Below, in pieces: positions 15,612 through 25,495 of a DNA stretch of 37,549 nucleotides (its first letter is position 1; each line of letters begins with the position of its first letter). The DNA comes from Acidobacteriota bacterium. GTDB taxonomy: Bacteria > Acidobacteriota > Vicinamibacteria > Vicinamibacterales > CAVVIG01. Below the pieces are notes generated by a model. The model searched no databases, had not been told where the DNA came from, and saw nothing but the letters and a program-made list of their open reading frames with translations. The stretch is taken from contig JAFDVO010000042.1 in the NCBI GenBank assembly GCA_018268955.1, positions 1-37,549 on the forward strand, in the 5' to 3' direction. The translations under genes were made by a program, and so were the position numbers.

Positions 15612-17225
15612 CTACTGGGCCGCTTTCTTCTGCACGCCCGCGAGTTTCTCGGCTTCCCCGAAGGAGGCAAGGGCGGCCTGGGCCTGCGGGTCGACTTCCA
15701 CCATGCGGCGGCGGGCCTCGGCGATGCCGAAGGCCGCTTCATCGATCCGGAACCGGATCATGGCCTTGATGAACGTGAGGTCCTTCTGCCAGGCGCTCTC
15801 GTCCATCTTGATCCGGTTGGCGACGATCTGGTCGCGGAAATCCTTCAGCATGCGGTCGTCGACCGTGAAGCCCTTCTTCACCACCACCCAGCCCTTGCCG
15901 AGCGGCAGGTTGACGCGGGTGTCGCCGTCCCCGATGAACTTCTGCGCGAACGTTTCGAACTCCTGCCGGGCGTAGAGCGCGCGGCCGAACGGCGTCGGGT
16001 TGAACCCTTCAATCTGCCCGGGCACGTACTTGTCCGGTTCGATGCCCCCACCGCTGTAGACAGGGCGGCCCGAATCGGTCCGTCGCAGGTCGCTCGGCTT
16101 GTGCGGGCGAATGCCGTCCTGGTCCTTCTGCGTGTAGCTCAGGTACTCGTCGAACGTCTCGTCCCACGGCCGCTGGATGAGGCGGTCACTCGGTGTGTAG
16201 TAGTGCGCCGTGGTCAACGCGAGACCGGCGCCGTTGCTGATCGGATAAACCGACTGCACGAGCGCCTTCCCGAACGTCGTCTCGCCGACGACATACGCCC
16301 GATCGTGATCCTGCATCGCGCCGGTGAAGATCTCGGAGGCGCTCGCGCTGTTGCGGTTCGCCACCACCACCATCGGGATGTCGAGGAACGAGCTCTCTTC
16401 GGTGGCTCGGTAGTCCTGATCCGAGTTGCGCACGCGGCCGCGCGTGTAGACGATCATCTTGCCCTTCGGCAGGAACTCGTTGGAGACCTTGATCGCCTGG
16501 TCGAGCGGGCCGCCGGGGTTGCCCCGGATGTCGTAGAGCAGCCGCTTCATGCCCTGCGACTTGAGGTCGTTCAGCGCGCGCTGCATCTCGCGGTCGGTGT
16601 TCTCGCCCCAATCCTGGTGGCGGATGTAGCCGGTCGTCGCATCGATCATGAAGTGCGCGGGCACCGTCAGGATCTGTACTTCGTCGCGTGTCACGTCGAG
16701 CGGAATCAGCTGGTCGTAGCCGGTGCGTCGGACCTCCACCTTGACGACGGTGTTCTTCGCGCCGCGGAGCTTCTTCATCGCCTGCTCGGTGGTCCAGCCC
16801 TTCGCATCCTCACCATCGATGCGGGCCATGACGTCGCCGCGGCGGATGCCCATCTTGTACGCGGGCGAGCCTTCGAACACGCTCGCGGCGGTGATGTCCC
16901 CGTTGACCGACTGGATGGTGATGCCGAGGCCGTAGTACCGGCCTTCCTGGCGCTCGCGCATCTGCGCGTACTCACGCGGGTCGAAGAAGCTGGAGTGCGG
17001 GTCGAGCGTCGAGAGCATGCCGCGGATCGCGCTGTAGACGACACGGTCCGATTCGACCTTGTCGACGTACTGCGACTCGATGGCGCTCAGCGCCGCCGAG
17101 AAGGTGGCGTATCGCTCGGCCATCTTGTCGTCGACCGCCAGCGCGCTGCGTCCGAACAGCCCCCCGACCAAAGCCGACACGACGATCACGAACGTGACGA
17201 TCGAAAGTGGACGCAGACCTCGCAT
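15612..17225 (-). CDS. ctpA: C-terminal processing protease (S41 family, CtpA-like)
   Basis: 537 residues. A membrane anchor or signal segment (about 8-30, SIVTFVIVVSALVGGLFG) leads to the periplasm. An N-terminal helical region (DDKMAERYATFSAALSAIESQYVD) is followed by a PDZ domain (about 90-170, YYGLGITIQ, then GIRRGDVMARIDG) and the S41 protease core. The catalytic Ser-Lys dyad fits S295 in NSASASE and K320 in TFGKALVQ, 25 residues apart as in known CtpB enzymes. The C-terminal tail (about 400-537) is helical and Lys-rich. It cleaves C-terminal tails of exported proteins. The frame runs to a TTG at 17246, but ATG at 17225 starts the natural signal segment and is preferred. It is divergent from tatA, with 194 bases between. 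Confidence 0.92.
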   Translation of the reverse strand: MRGLRPLSIVTFVIVVSALVGGLFGRSALAVDDKMAERYATFSAALSAIESQYVDKVESDRVVYSAIRGMLSTLDPHSSFFDPREYAQMRERQEGRYYGLGITIQSVNGDITAASVFEGSPAYKMGIRRGDVMARIDGEDAKGWTTEQAMKKLRGAKNTVVKVEVRRTGYDQLIPLDVTRDEVQILTVPAHFMIDATTGYIRHQDWGENTDREMQRALNDLKSQGMKRLLYDIRGNPGGPLDQAIKVSNEFLPKGKMIVYTRGRVRNSDQDYRATEESSFLDIPMVVVANRNSASASEIFTGAMQDHDRAYVVGETTFGKALVQSVYPISNGAGLALTTAHYYTPSDRLIQRPWDETFDEYLSYTQKDQDGIRPHKPSDLRRTDSGRPVYSGGGIEPDKYVPGQIEGFNPTPFGRALYARQEFETFAQKFIGDGDTRVNLPLGKGWVVVKKGFTVDDRMLKDFRDQIVANRIKMDESAWQKDLTFIKAMIRFRIDEAAFGIAEARRRMVEVDPQAQAALASFGEAEKLAGVQKKAAQ

Positions 17226-17293
17226 GCGGCACAGCGTAACAGACAAATTCCTTATCGAGCAACGACTTCCGGGTACAACGCGAGGGGATTTCC

Positions 17294-17322
17294 TTGACCC
17301 TCACCGCGTGGGGTTCCATAAT
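17294..17322 (+). promoter_or_regulatory. Candidate promoter of tatA-tatC
   Basis: TTGACC at 17294-17299, a 17-base spacer, and CATAAT at 17317-17322. Each hexamer differs from the sigma-70 consensus at one base. The start would be near 17329, giving a leader of about 90 bases to the tatA ATG. Confidence 0.65.
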
Positions 17323-17419
17323 CGAAGGCACGCCGACCATCACGCGACGTGCCGAGGCGGAACCCTGCCCGTAACGGCGCAGCTGGCGTCCCTGCCTGGA
17401 TTCGGAAAGTAGGAGCCTT

Positions 17420-17719
17420 ATGTTTGGTTCGATTGGGATGCCGGAGCTGATCATCATCTTCGTGATCGCCCTGATCATCTTCGGCCCGCGGAAGCTGCCC
17501 GAGCTCGGCCGTTCGCTCGGCAAGAGCCTGGCGGAATTCAAGCGCGCCTCCAACGAGCTCAAGAGCACGCTCGAGGAAGAGATCCGGATGGAGGAGCAGC
17601 AGCAGAAGACGGAGGCCAGCCGGCCCGCCGTCAGCGCCCCCGCTCCGTCTGCGCCGGTCGCCACGACCACGGCAGCACCTGCCGAACCGGTCGCCGTGCC
17701 CCGCGATCACACCGCCTAG
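17420..17719 (+). CDS. tatA: Twin-arginine translocase subunit TatA/TatE
   Basis: 99 residues. A very short N-terminus is followed by one membrane helix (about 8-20, [13 protein letters not shown]), the FGP hinge at 21-23, an amphipathic helix ([20 protein letters not shown]) and a charged, then Ala/Pro-rich disordered tail. This is the TatA layout; the FGP, short tail and lack of a long TatB-type C-terminal helix favour TatA. It forms the size-adjusting pore that exports folded proteins. A Shine-Dalgarno AGGAG lies five bases before the ATG. tatC follows after 11 bases, so the two are an operon. No tatB is present here; either TatA does both jobs, as in minimal TatAC systems, or tatB is elsewhere. 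Confidence 0.95.
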   Translation: MFGSIGMPELIIIFVIALIIFGPRKLPELGRSLGKSLAEFKRASNELKSTLEEEIRMEEQQQKTEASRPAVSAPAPSAPVATTTAAPAEPVAVPRDHTA

Positions 17720-17730
17720 CGCAGTCCCCG

Positions 17731-18540
17731 ATGGCGCTCGTTCCGTTTCCAGGGCCGCAGGGCAGCGCAGCCCAGCTCGCGCACGAGGACGAGGAGGAAT
17801 CCGGCGGAGCCCGGATGTCCTTCCTCGATCACCTCGACGAGCTGCGCCGCCGCATTGTCAATTCCTGCATCGCCATCGCCGTCGGGGTCGCTGCGACGTT
17901 CTACTGGATCGACTGGATCTTCAACTTCATCCTCGCGCCGACGCGAGCCGCGCTCCCTCCCGGGGTGAAGCTGATCTACACGCAGCCGGGAGAGGCGTTT
18001 TCGCTCTACATCACCATCGCGCTCATCGCGGGCGCCGTGGTCGCCTCGCCGTTCATCATGCTGCAGGTCTGGCTGTTCATCGCACCGGGCCTCTACTCGA
18101 ACGAGAAGAAGCTCGCCATTCCCTTCGTGCTCCTGACCACCGTCGGGTTCCTGGGGGGCGCGGCGTTCAATCACTACATCGCGTTCAAGTACCTGATGAT
18201 CTTCTTCGGCAGCTTCAACACGCCGGATCTGGCGTTCATGCCGAAGCTGGAGGACGTGTTCGGCCTCTACTCGAAGATGCTGCTGGGCATGGGCCTGGTG
18301 TTCCAGATGCCGGCGGTCGTCTTCTTCCTCGCGAAGATGCGGCTCGTGACCGCCCGGTTCCTGGCGAGCAACTTCAAGTACGCCATCCTCATCATCTTCG
18401 TCGTCGCGGCCGTGATCACGCCGAGCGGCGACATGATGACGCAGACGATCTTCGCCGCCCCGATGCTCGGCCTCTATCTCCTCAGCATCGTGATTGCCTG
18501 GGTGTTCGGGCCCAAGCGGCTGAAAGCCGCTGAAGCCTGA
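17731..18540 (+). CDS. tatC: Twin-arginine translocase subunit TatC
   Basis: 269 residues with about six membrane helices; TatC recognises the twin-arginine signal peptide. The family start FLDHLDELRRRI is at residues 31-42, with the conserved Glu at 37. The helix at about 46-65, the loop PPGVKLIYTQPGEAF (about 75-90) and later hydrophobic stretches fit TatC throughout. The 5' end offers two starts: ATG at 17731 adds an acidic leader (AHEDEEESGG), while ATG at 17815 would begin MSFLDHLDEL and has GGAG five bases upstream. I keep 17731 because the frame is continuous and the gap to tatA is short, but the shorter form is quite possible. It is followed by a 101-base gap with the promoter of the next gene. 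Confidence 0.95.
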   Translation: MALVPFPGPQGSAAQLAHEDEEESGGARMSFLDHLDELRRRIVNSCIAIAVGVAATFYWIDWIFNFILAPTRAALPPGVKLIYTQPGEAFSLYITIALIAGAVVASPFIMLQVWLFIAPGLYSNEKKLAIPFVLLTTVGFLGGAAFNHYIAFKYLMIFFGSFNTPDLAFMPKLEDVFGLYSKMLLGMGLVFQMPAVVFFLAKMRLVTARFLASNFKYAILIIFVVAAVITPSGDMMTQTIFAAPMLGLYLLSIVIAWVFGPKRLKAAEA

Positions 18541-18573
18541 CGCGCCCGCGCCCCTCCGAGTCCTGCACGGTCG

Positions 18574-18603
18574 TTGACCGGGCTCTCACCTCGGCCATAG
18601 TAT
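18574..18603 (+). promoter_or_regulatory. Promoter of the OmpA-family gene
   Basis: TTGACC (18574-18579), an 18-base spacer and TAGTAT (18598-18603), with an overlapping TATTAA as an alternative -10. Transcription would start near 18610. GGGAGG lies about eight bases before the ATG at 18642. Confidence 0.6.
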
Positions 18604-18641
18604 TAAAGCTTGAGCTGCTGATCCGTGGGAGGTTCAGCCTG

Positions 18642-20327
18642 ATGATCACATCGCGATTCGCCTTGGGCCTGACGGTGCTCGGCGCACTGTGGGCCAGCGC
18701 GGCGGGCGCCCAGACCCCGGCCACCTCTTCATCGTCGGCCGCGTCTGACTCCACGCTTCGCCTCGCCACCAACACGGCAGACGGTGACACCGGCCTCTGG
18801 TATGTCCCCACTGCCGAGATTCTCGCGCGCGGCAAATGGTCCGCCGCCGGCTACCGCACGGGGTTCAACTACCGTGAAGGGTTCTCGCAGGTCACGAACG
18901 TGCCGCTCACGTTCGGAATCGGGGTATCGAAGCGCGCGGAGATCTTCGGATCGTTCCGCGCCGTCACCCGGATCGACCGCGACACCCGTCCCCTCTTCCA
19001 GTCCGACCCGCTGATCGGCGGCGTCGTCGGCCCGTATCCGTTCGTGAAGCAGGGATGGAGTGGCAGCCAGGTTGGCGACTTCCTGGTTGGCGCCAAGATC
19101 AACCTGCTGTCCGAAGCGGACAACAAGCCGGCAGCCCTGGCCGTGCGCGGCATGGTGAAGCTGCCGACGGGATCGAAGGAATACGGCGTCAGCACCGGCA
19201 AGGCCGACGGCATCGTCGACGTCATCGTCAGCAAGGATGCTGGCAAGAAGGTCGAGCTGACCGGGTACGCCGGGGCGATCGTGCGCGGACAGCCGGACGG
19301 CGCCTCGCAGTCGAATGCGCTGCGCTACGGCGTCGGCGCCGGGTTCCCGACCGGCCGCTCGCTGCGTGTCACCGCCGAGTACTTCGGCGAGAAGCCGTTC
19401 GACAAGACGACGATCAGCACGCCGCTCGTGGCGTTCGACGGCAGCATCGCGCCGACGTCGACCCCGCTGGACACGTTCAACGCGCTGACCTTCGGCCTGA
19501 CGTGGCAGCACCACTCCGGATTCTTCGCCGGCGCTGCGGCAACGTGGAGCGGGCCGACGGCCGACCGGTCGAAGTACCGCGTCGACGAGCAGCAGTCGGG
19601 TGACTGGCTCGACTACCAGTTCCGCATCGGGTACCACCCGGGCGTGCGCCGGTACGTTCCGCCGCCGCCCCCGCCACCGCCGCCGCCACCACCGGCACCG
19701 CCGCAGAACCGGCCGCCGACGGTGCAGGCCCGGTGCGAACCCTGCACGGTGGAGGTCGGCAAGACCGCCACGGTGACGGCGGTCGCACAGGATCCGGACG
19801 GCGACTCGCTGAACTACCGCTGGACGGCTCCCGCGGGAACCTTCCAGAGCCAGACGGACCGCCAGACGATCTGGACGGCACCGCAGCAGGAAGGGCCCGT
19901 GCAGGCGACCGTGACCGTGAGCGACGGCAAGGGCGGTACGGCCTCCGCGAACACGACGATTCAGGTGGTCAAGCCGGCGCCGGTCGTCGAGTTGAACTTC
20001 GAGGACGTCTACTTCGACTTCGACCGGTCGACGCTGCGCCCCGACGCGCTGCGCCTGCTTGACGATGCCGTGACGAAGCTGCAGGCGAACCCCGGCAAGA
20101 ACCTGATCATCGAGGGGCACACCTGCAACATCGGGACGGCCGAGTACAACCTGGCTCTCGGTGAACGTCGCGCACGAAGCGTGGTCGACTACCTCAGCTC
20201 GCGCGGTGTCGCGGCGAACCGGCTGGAAATCCGGAGCTACGGTGAGGAGCGCCCGAAGTACGACAACGCCCGCGAGGAGACGCGCCGCCTGAACCGACGC
20301 GCCGCGCTCGTGGTCAAGGTGCAGTGA
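18642..20327 (+). CDS. OmpA-family outer-membrane protein with Ig-like domain
   Basis: 561 residues. A signal peptide (1-24, ending AAGAQ) is followed by a beta-rich region (about 40-335) that looks like an outer-membrane barrel. Next come a run of about a dozen prolines (about 340-355), an Ig/PKD-like domain (about 358-450; AQDPDGDSLNYRW and VTVSDGKGGTASANTT), and a C-terminal OmpA domain (about 455-561). It would tie the outer membrane to peptidoglycan. Odd: the motif reads GHTCNIG, so the Asp usual at the peptidoglycan-contacting position is Cys (C495); the paired Arg region GERRARS (about 507-513) is kept. Two further Cys (C365, C368; RCEPC) sit at the start of the Ig domain, so disulfide formation is possible. 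It has its own promoter upstream and an intrinsic terminator downstream at 20469-20505. Confidence 0.88.
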   Translation: MITSRFALGLTVLGALWASAAGAQTPATSSSSAASDSTLRLATNTADGDTGLWYVPTAEILARGKWSAAGYRTGFNYREGFSQVTNVPLTFGIGVSKRAEIFGSFRAVTRIDRDTRPLFQSDPLIGGVVGPYPFVKQGWSGSQVGDFLVGAKINLLSEADNKPAALAVRGMVKLPTGSKEYGVSTGKADGIVDVIVSKDAGKKVELTGYAGAIVRGQPDGASQSNALRYGVGAGFPTGRSLRVTAEYFGEKPFDKTTISTPLVAFDGSIAPTSTPLDTFNALTFGLTWQHHSGFFAGAAATWSGPTADRSKYRVDEQQSGDWLDYQFRIGYHPGVRRYVPPPPPPPPPPPPAPPQNRPPTVQARCEPCTVEVGKTATVTAVAQDPDGDSLNYRWTAPAGTFQSQTDRQTIWTAPQQEGPVQATVTVSDGKGGTASANTTIQVVKPAPVVELNFEDVYFDFDRSTLRPDALRLLDDAVTKLQANPGKNLIIEGHTCNIGTAEYNLALGERRARSVVDYLSSRGVAANRLEIRSYGEERPKYDNAREETRRLNRRAALVVKVQ

Positions 20328-20461
20328 GAGGGCGGAGGTCAGAGGATCGAGGTTGGAGGTTGGGGATTGGGGCGTGAGGACGGAGCCGGGAAAAACACTC
20401 GGCGGGCCAGACGCACCTGAAACCCGAATCCGCCATCTGCAGCTGCAATCTGCACTCTGAA
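20328..20461. repeat. Heptad repeat after the OmpA-family gene (GAGGTTG, then CAATCTG units)
   Basis: Directly after the stop codon come GAGGTCA, GAGGATC, GAGGTTG, GAGGTTG, GGGATTG and similar 7-base units to about 20385. A second stretch at about 20427-20457 has CATCTGC, AGCTGCA, ATCTGCA and CTCTGAA-like units. The stop-proximal placement matches the other repeat loci of the window. Confidence 0.7.
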
Positions 20462-20468
20462 ACGCATG

Positions 20469-20505
20469 GAGGGAGTCGCCCCTGATGGGTCGACTCCCTC
20501 TTTTT
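20469..20505 (+). terminator. Intrinsic terminator of the OmpA-family gene
   Basis: A perfect 10-bp stem, GAGGGAGTCG (20469-20478) with CGACTCCCTC (20491-20500), a 12-base loop, and a run of five T (20501-20505) directly after. It separates the OmpA-family gene from the HEAT-repeat gene, which starts 18 bases later. Confidence 0.9.
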
Positions 20506-20523
20506 GTTTAAGATCCAACGCGA

Positions 20524-21552
20524 GTGGTGATCCGGGCCTCTTCAGGAAAACAGACCGAGGCGCTTCTGGCGGACCTTGCGTCCGCCAGCGCGCTGACGCG
20601 CGACGGGGCTGTCGCGCGCCTCACGATCCTCGGCGAACGGGCTGTCCCGCGACTGGTGGCACTGGCGACCGACCTCGACGCGTCGTCCGACACACGCGTT
20701 GCGGCACTGCAGGCACTCGAGGGGATCGCCGATCCGCGTGCGTTCGACCCGTCCGTCAACCTGCTCGACGATGGCGAGGAGCGGGTGAGCGTGGCGGCTG
20801 TCGGGGTGCTGCAGGCGTTCCTGCAATCGACGCGCGGGGTGGAGGCGCTGGATCGCATCACGGCACTTGCGACCGATCGGAGACGCCCACGAGCGGTGCG
20901 CCTCGCAGCGATCCGGGCGGTGCGTGACCTTGGGCCAGCGACAATCGCCCCGCTGCTCGAGGCCCTTGGATCGGATCCGGATCGCACCATTGCGGTGGCC
21001 GCCGGACTTGGCCCTGAAGGCGGCAGCGACCCGGTGTTCCTCTTGAAGGAAGCCGCGGAGGGGACCTTGTCGGACACCCCAGGATCCCTGCGCGTGGCGC
21101 TGACGGAAGCGGGTGCGACAGTTCCGCTGCAGGTGCTCCACCAGTTGATCGAACGCGTGCGGTTCCGGGAGGGCGCCGAAACGGGCGCCGTGCGCACCGA
21201 GTGGACGGTCCTCCGTGGGGCGGCCCATGCGGCGCTCGCACAACGGGGGAGCCGGCTCGCCCTGTACGACCTCAAGGAAACGCTCGAGTCCGCCAGAGAA
21301 CCGGTGCCGGTCGACTTCCTCGGCGCCGCTGCGGCCATCGGCGATGCGACGTGTCTCGAGCCGATCGCTGCGGCGTACCACCGGGCCATCGAGGCCGGTC
21401 ACCCGCCCGACGACTGGTGGCCCCACACGCTCGTGGAGGTCTTCCGCACCGTGGCCTCGCGAGAGCAGATCTCCCGGCGTACCGCACTGGGCAAGCGGAT
21501 CAGCTCCCGGTGGAAGGACACGGCGGCCGCCTTGTGGAGCACCGGCCACTGA
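20524..21552 (+). CDS. HEAT-repeat protein
   Basis: 342 residues built of helical pairs of the HEAT/PBS-lyase type: for example DTRVAALQALEGIADPRAFDPSVNLLDDGEERVSVAAV and PRAVRLAAIRAVRDLGPATIAPLLEALGSDP (here only named by parts), spaced about 30-40 residues. No signal peptide and no membrane segment, so it is probably a cytoplasmic scaffold for protein contacts. Start is GTG at 20524 or the next GTG at 20527; no ribosome site is visible, and the start lies only 18 bases after the T-run of the preceding terminator. A TAAGAT hexamer at 20509-20514 could be a -10. It is 31 bases upstream of a TetR-family regulator on the same strand, suggesting a two-gene unit. Specific role unknown. Confidence 0.8.
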   Translation: MVIRASSGKQTEALLADLASASALTRDGAVARLTILGERAVPRLVALATDLDASSDTRVAALQALEGIADPRAFDPSVNLLDDGEERVSVAAVGVLQAFLQSTRGVEALDRITALATDRRRPRAVRLAAIRAVRDLGPATIAPLLEALGSDPDRTIAVAAGLGPEGGSDPVFLLKEAAEGTLSDTPGSLRVALTEAGATVPLQVLHQLIERVRFREGAETGAVRTEWTVLRGAAHAALAQRGSRLALYDLKETLESAREPVPVDFLGAAAAIGDATCLEPIAAAYHRAIEAGHPPDDWWPHTLVEVFRTVASREQISRRTALGKRISSRWKDTAAALWSTGH

Positions 21553-21583
21553 GGCGGGCCCGCACAGGACCAGACGGAGAGCC

Positions 21584-22264
21584 ATGACGACCCGTCGACG
21601 CCAGCGAGCCCAGCTCCGGCAGGAGATCGTCGCCGCGGCACGCGACATCCTCGCGCGTGACGGCTACTCCGGCTTGTCGATGCGCAAGGTCGCGGAGGCG
21701 GTGGCGTACTCCCCCACCGCGATCTATCGCCATTTCGAGGACACACGCGCGCTCGTCAGCGCGGTGCACGCGGAGACGTTCGAGAAACTTCTGGGAGACC
21801 TGTCAGCGGAAGAGGCCGACCCGAAGGATCCAGTGCTCCGCTTCGGAGACCTGATGCGGCGGTACGTGGCGTTCGGCATTCGCCATCCGCAGCATTACCT
21901 CGCCACCTTCGTCGCGATCTCGCCCGACGCGGCCGGCGCGGCAACCCTGGACGTGAGCGACGGCGCGCAGACGCGCGAGATGCTTCACGCGTTCAGCGCC
22001 GCCATACAGGCGTGCATCGAGAGCGGGGCGTTCAGGAGCGCGACCCCGGAGGTCGCCGCGCGTTCGACCTGGGCAGCGCTCCACGGCGTCACTGCGCTGC
22101 TCATCCAGATTCCGGACTTCGACTGGGGCGACCAGAAAGGGGTCATCGAGTCGCTGATCGACACGATGATCGACGGGCTCAGGCTCAGGCGACGGCCCGC
22201 GCGCCTGTCGCCTCGCATCCCCGCCAGACCATCGCGACCGATCAACCCGCCGATCAGCACATAG
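21584..22264 (+). CDS. TetR/AcrR-family transcriptional regulator
   Basis: 226 residues. The N-terminal TetR helix-turn-helix is clear: an initial helix LRQEIVAAARDILARDG, then the DNA-reading part YSGLSMRKVAEAVAYSPTAI with the YRHFED ending (residues about 9-57). The C-terminal ligand-binding and dimer domain (about 70-200) resembles the TetR_C_33/WHG type (HPQHYLATF, ARSTWAALHGVTALL). The last 30 residues are a basic, Pro/Arg-rich tail, probably not folded. The longer open frame upstream from 21215 is an out-of-frame shadow of the HEAT gene; ATG at 21584 has GGAGA four bases upstream. Target and ligand are unknown; the adjacent HEAT-repeat gene is the first candidate for co-function. Confidence 0.92.
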   Translation: MTTRRRQRAQLRQEIVAAARDILARDGYSGLSMRKVAEAVAYSPTAIYRHFEDTRALVSAVHAETFEKLLGDLSAEEADPKDPVLRFGDLMRRYVAFGIRHPQHYLATFVAISPDAAGAATLDVSDGAQTREMLHAFSAAIQACIESGAFRSATPEVAARSTWAALHGVTALLIQIPDFDWGDQKGVIESLIDTMIDGLRLRRRPARLSPRIPARPSRPINPPIST

Positions 22265-22290
22265 CGCCCGCTGAGCACACCGATCAAACA

Positions 22291-22350
22291 GCAATCGGTA
22301 ATCGTTGATCGGCCATCGGCAATCGGCAGTCGGCCATCGGCAATCGGCCG
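22291..22350. repeat. Heptad repeat (AATCGGC/CATCGGC/AGTCGGC) between converging genes
   Basis: Sixty bases of 7-base units between the stop codons of the TetR-type gene (plus) and proS (minus). ATCGGCA and ATCGGCC variants alternate. There is no clear inverted arm and no T-run. The 104-base gap contains nothing else recognised. Confidence 0.85.
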
Positions 22351-22368
22351 TTGTGGATTGTGATGCCG

Positions 22369-23886
<1,518 letters not shown>

Positions 23887-25455
23887 CTATCCAGCCTGCT
23901 CCACGATATGGACCCTAAAGTGTAGATCGTCGCGCCTCGGGAAATCGGCCCGATAGTGGCCGCCGCGGCTCTCCTGCCGCCGCAGCGCCGCCCGGGCGAC
24001 GAGCAGCGCCACAGTGGCAAGGTTCCGGAGCCGCCACGCATCCGCGTCGTGGCTGGCGCCGTGCGCGGCCGCGTCGTGTGCGGCGGCCAGCCCGGAGCCG
24101 AGCGCCGCGACCGCCTCGATCAGCCGTTCGTGCGTGCGGAACAGGCCGGCCGCGCGCCACATCAGGTCGCGGATCTCCTCGCGGTCCATGGACACCGGCT
24201 CATGTGCCGAGGCGGGTGCTTCCTGGACGATCGTGCGATCCGCCTTGAGCGGTGCGGCCTGCGCCGCCTGCTGCATCGCGTCGCCGGCCCTGGCGCCGAA
24301 GACCAGCCCTTCGAGCAGCGAGTTGCTGGCCAGGCGATTTGCGCCGTGGACCCCTGTACACGCGGTCTCGCCTGCAGCAAAGAGGCCGGGAACCGACGTC
24401 CGGCCCCACTCATCGGTGTCGATGCCGCCCATCATGTAGTGCGCGGCCGGCCCGACCGGGATGCGGTCCGTGGCGATGTCGATCCCCACGCGGGCACACA
24501 TCTCGGCGATCGTCGGGAAGCGCGCGCGCACACGCGCCGGGTCGAGGTGCTGCAACGTCAGGAACACCGGACCGGCGGTCGCCTCCATCTCGCGCACGAT
24601 GCCACGTGCGACCACGTCGCGCGGCGCCAGGTCGCCGGCGACGTCGTACCGGGTCATGAACGTCTCGCCGCGGCTGTTCACGAGCTTCGCACCCTCACCG
24701 CGCAGCGCCTCGGAGATGAGGAACCGCGGCGCGCCAGGCAGGCTCAGCGCTGTCGGATGGAACTGCACGAACTCGAGGTCGGCGACGCGCGCGCCCGCGA
24801 GGTACGCGAGGGCGATGCCGTCGCCGGTCGCAACCTCCGGGTTCGTCGTTTCACGGAAGACCTGTCCCGCGCCGCCGGTCGCCAGGAGCACGCGTGGTGC
24901 GCGAATCGTGCGCAGGGCCCCCTGCTCATCGAGGTAGCGGATGCCCTGCACCGCGCCAGCGTCGACAAGGATTTCGGTGACGAACGCGTGGTTGATCGTC
25001 GTGATCGTCTCGAGACGGGCGACCTGCTCCCACATCGCACGCGAGATCTCGCGGCCCGTCGCATCACCGGCATGAAGGATGCGGTGTACTGAATGCGCCG
25101 CCTCGAGGCCGAAGACCAGCGAGCCGTCGGCCGCCCGGTCGAAGCGTGCCCCCCACTCGATCAGCTCGCGAACGAGCCGCGGACCTTCGCTGACGAGCAC
25201 GCGGACCGCGGACTCGTCGCACAGTCCCGCGCCTGCGGCGAGTGTGTCGGCCACGTGGAGCTCCGCCGAATCTCCCGGCCCCATCGCGACCGCGATGCCG
25301 CCCTGCGCGTAGCCCGTGTTGCTCTCGGACGCGGCTGCTTTCGTGAGGATGACGACGCGTCCGGCAGGCGCGAGCGCACTGGCGGCGCGGAGGCCGGCGA
25401 TGCCGCCGCCGACGATGACGAAATCCGTTGTGAGGTCGGGAGCCGTAGTGCCCAA
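23887..25455 (-). CDS. nadB: L-aspartate oxidase (NAD synthesis)
   Basis: 522 residues; oxidises L-aspartate to iminoaspartate, the first step of de novo NAD synthesis, with FAD as cofactor. The FAD-binding GGGIAG is at 16-21, followed by SNTGYAQGGIA (about 45-55), typical of the fumarate reductase/NadB flavoprotein family. Later come HPTAL, SEALRGEGA, PVGPAAHYMMGGI and TGVHGANRLASNSLLEGLVFG (listed in parts). A C-terminal helical domain completes it. The only start that fits is TTG at 25455; no ATG or GTG lies between it and the FAD motif. It is divergent from aroB with 40 bases between. On the minus strand TAACAT lies seven bases before the TTG, which could be a -10 of a leaderless message. 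Confidence 0.95.
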   Translation of the reverse strand: MGTTAPDLTTDFVIVGGGIAGLRAASALAPAGRVVILTKAAASESNTGYAQGGIAVAMGPGDSAELHVADTLAAGAGLCDESAVRVLVSEGPRLVRELIEWGARFDRAADGSLVFGLEAAHSVHRILHAGDATGREISRAMWEQVARLETITTINHAFVTEILVDAGAVQGIRYLDEQGALRTIRAPRVLLATGGAGQVFRETTNPEVATGDGIALAYLAGARVADLEFVQFHPTALSLPGAPRFLISEALRGEGAKLVNSRGETFMTRYDVAGDLAPRDVVARGIVREMEATAGPVFLTLQHLDPARVRARFPTIAEMCARVGIDIATDRIPVGPAAHYMMGGIDTDEWGRTSVPGLFAAGETACTGVHGANRLASNSLLEGLVFGARAGDAMQQAAQAAPLKADRTIVQEAPASAHEPVSMDREEIRDLMWRAAGLFRTHERLIEAVAALGSGLAAAHDAAAHGASHDADAWRLRNLATVALLVARAALRRQESRGGHYRADFPRRDDLHFRVHIVEQAG

Positions 25456-25495
25456 TCGTTGAATGTTATCCTAAGGACTTCCCATCCCAGAGCGC

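Noticed and set aside
18729..20120. 463-codon minus-strand frame opposite the OmpA-family gene
   Set aside because: Arg/Val-rich shadow with no signal or domain; the plus-strand gene has promoter, ribosome site and terminator.
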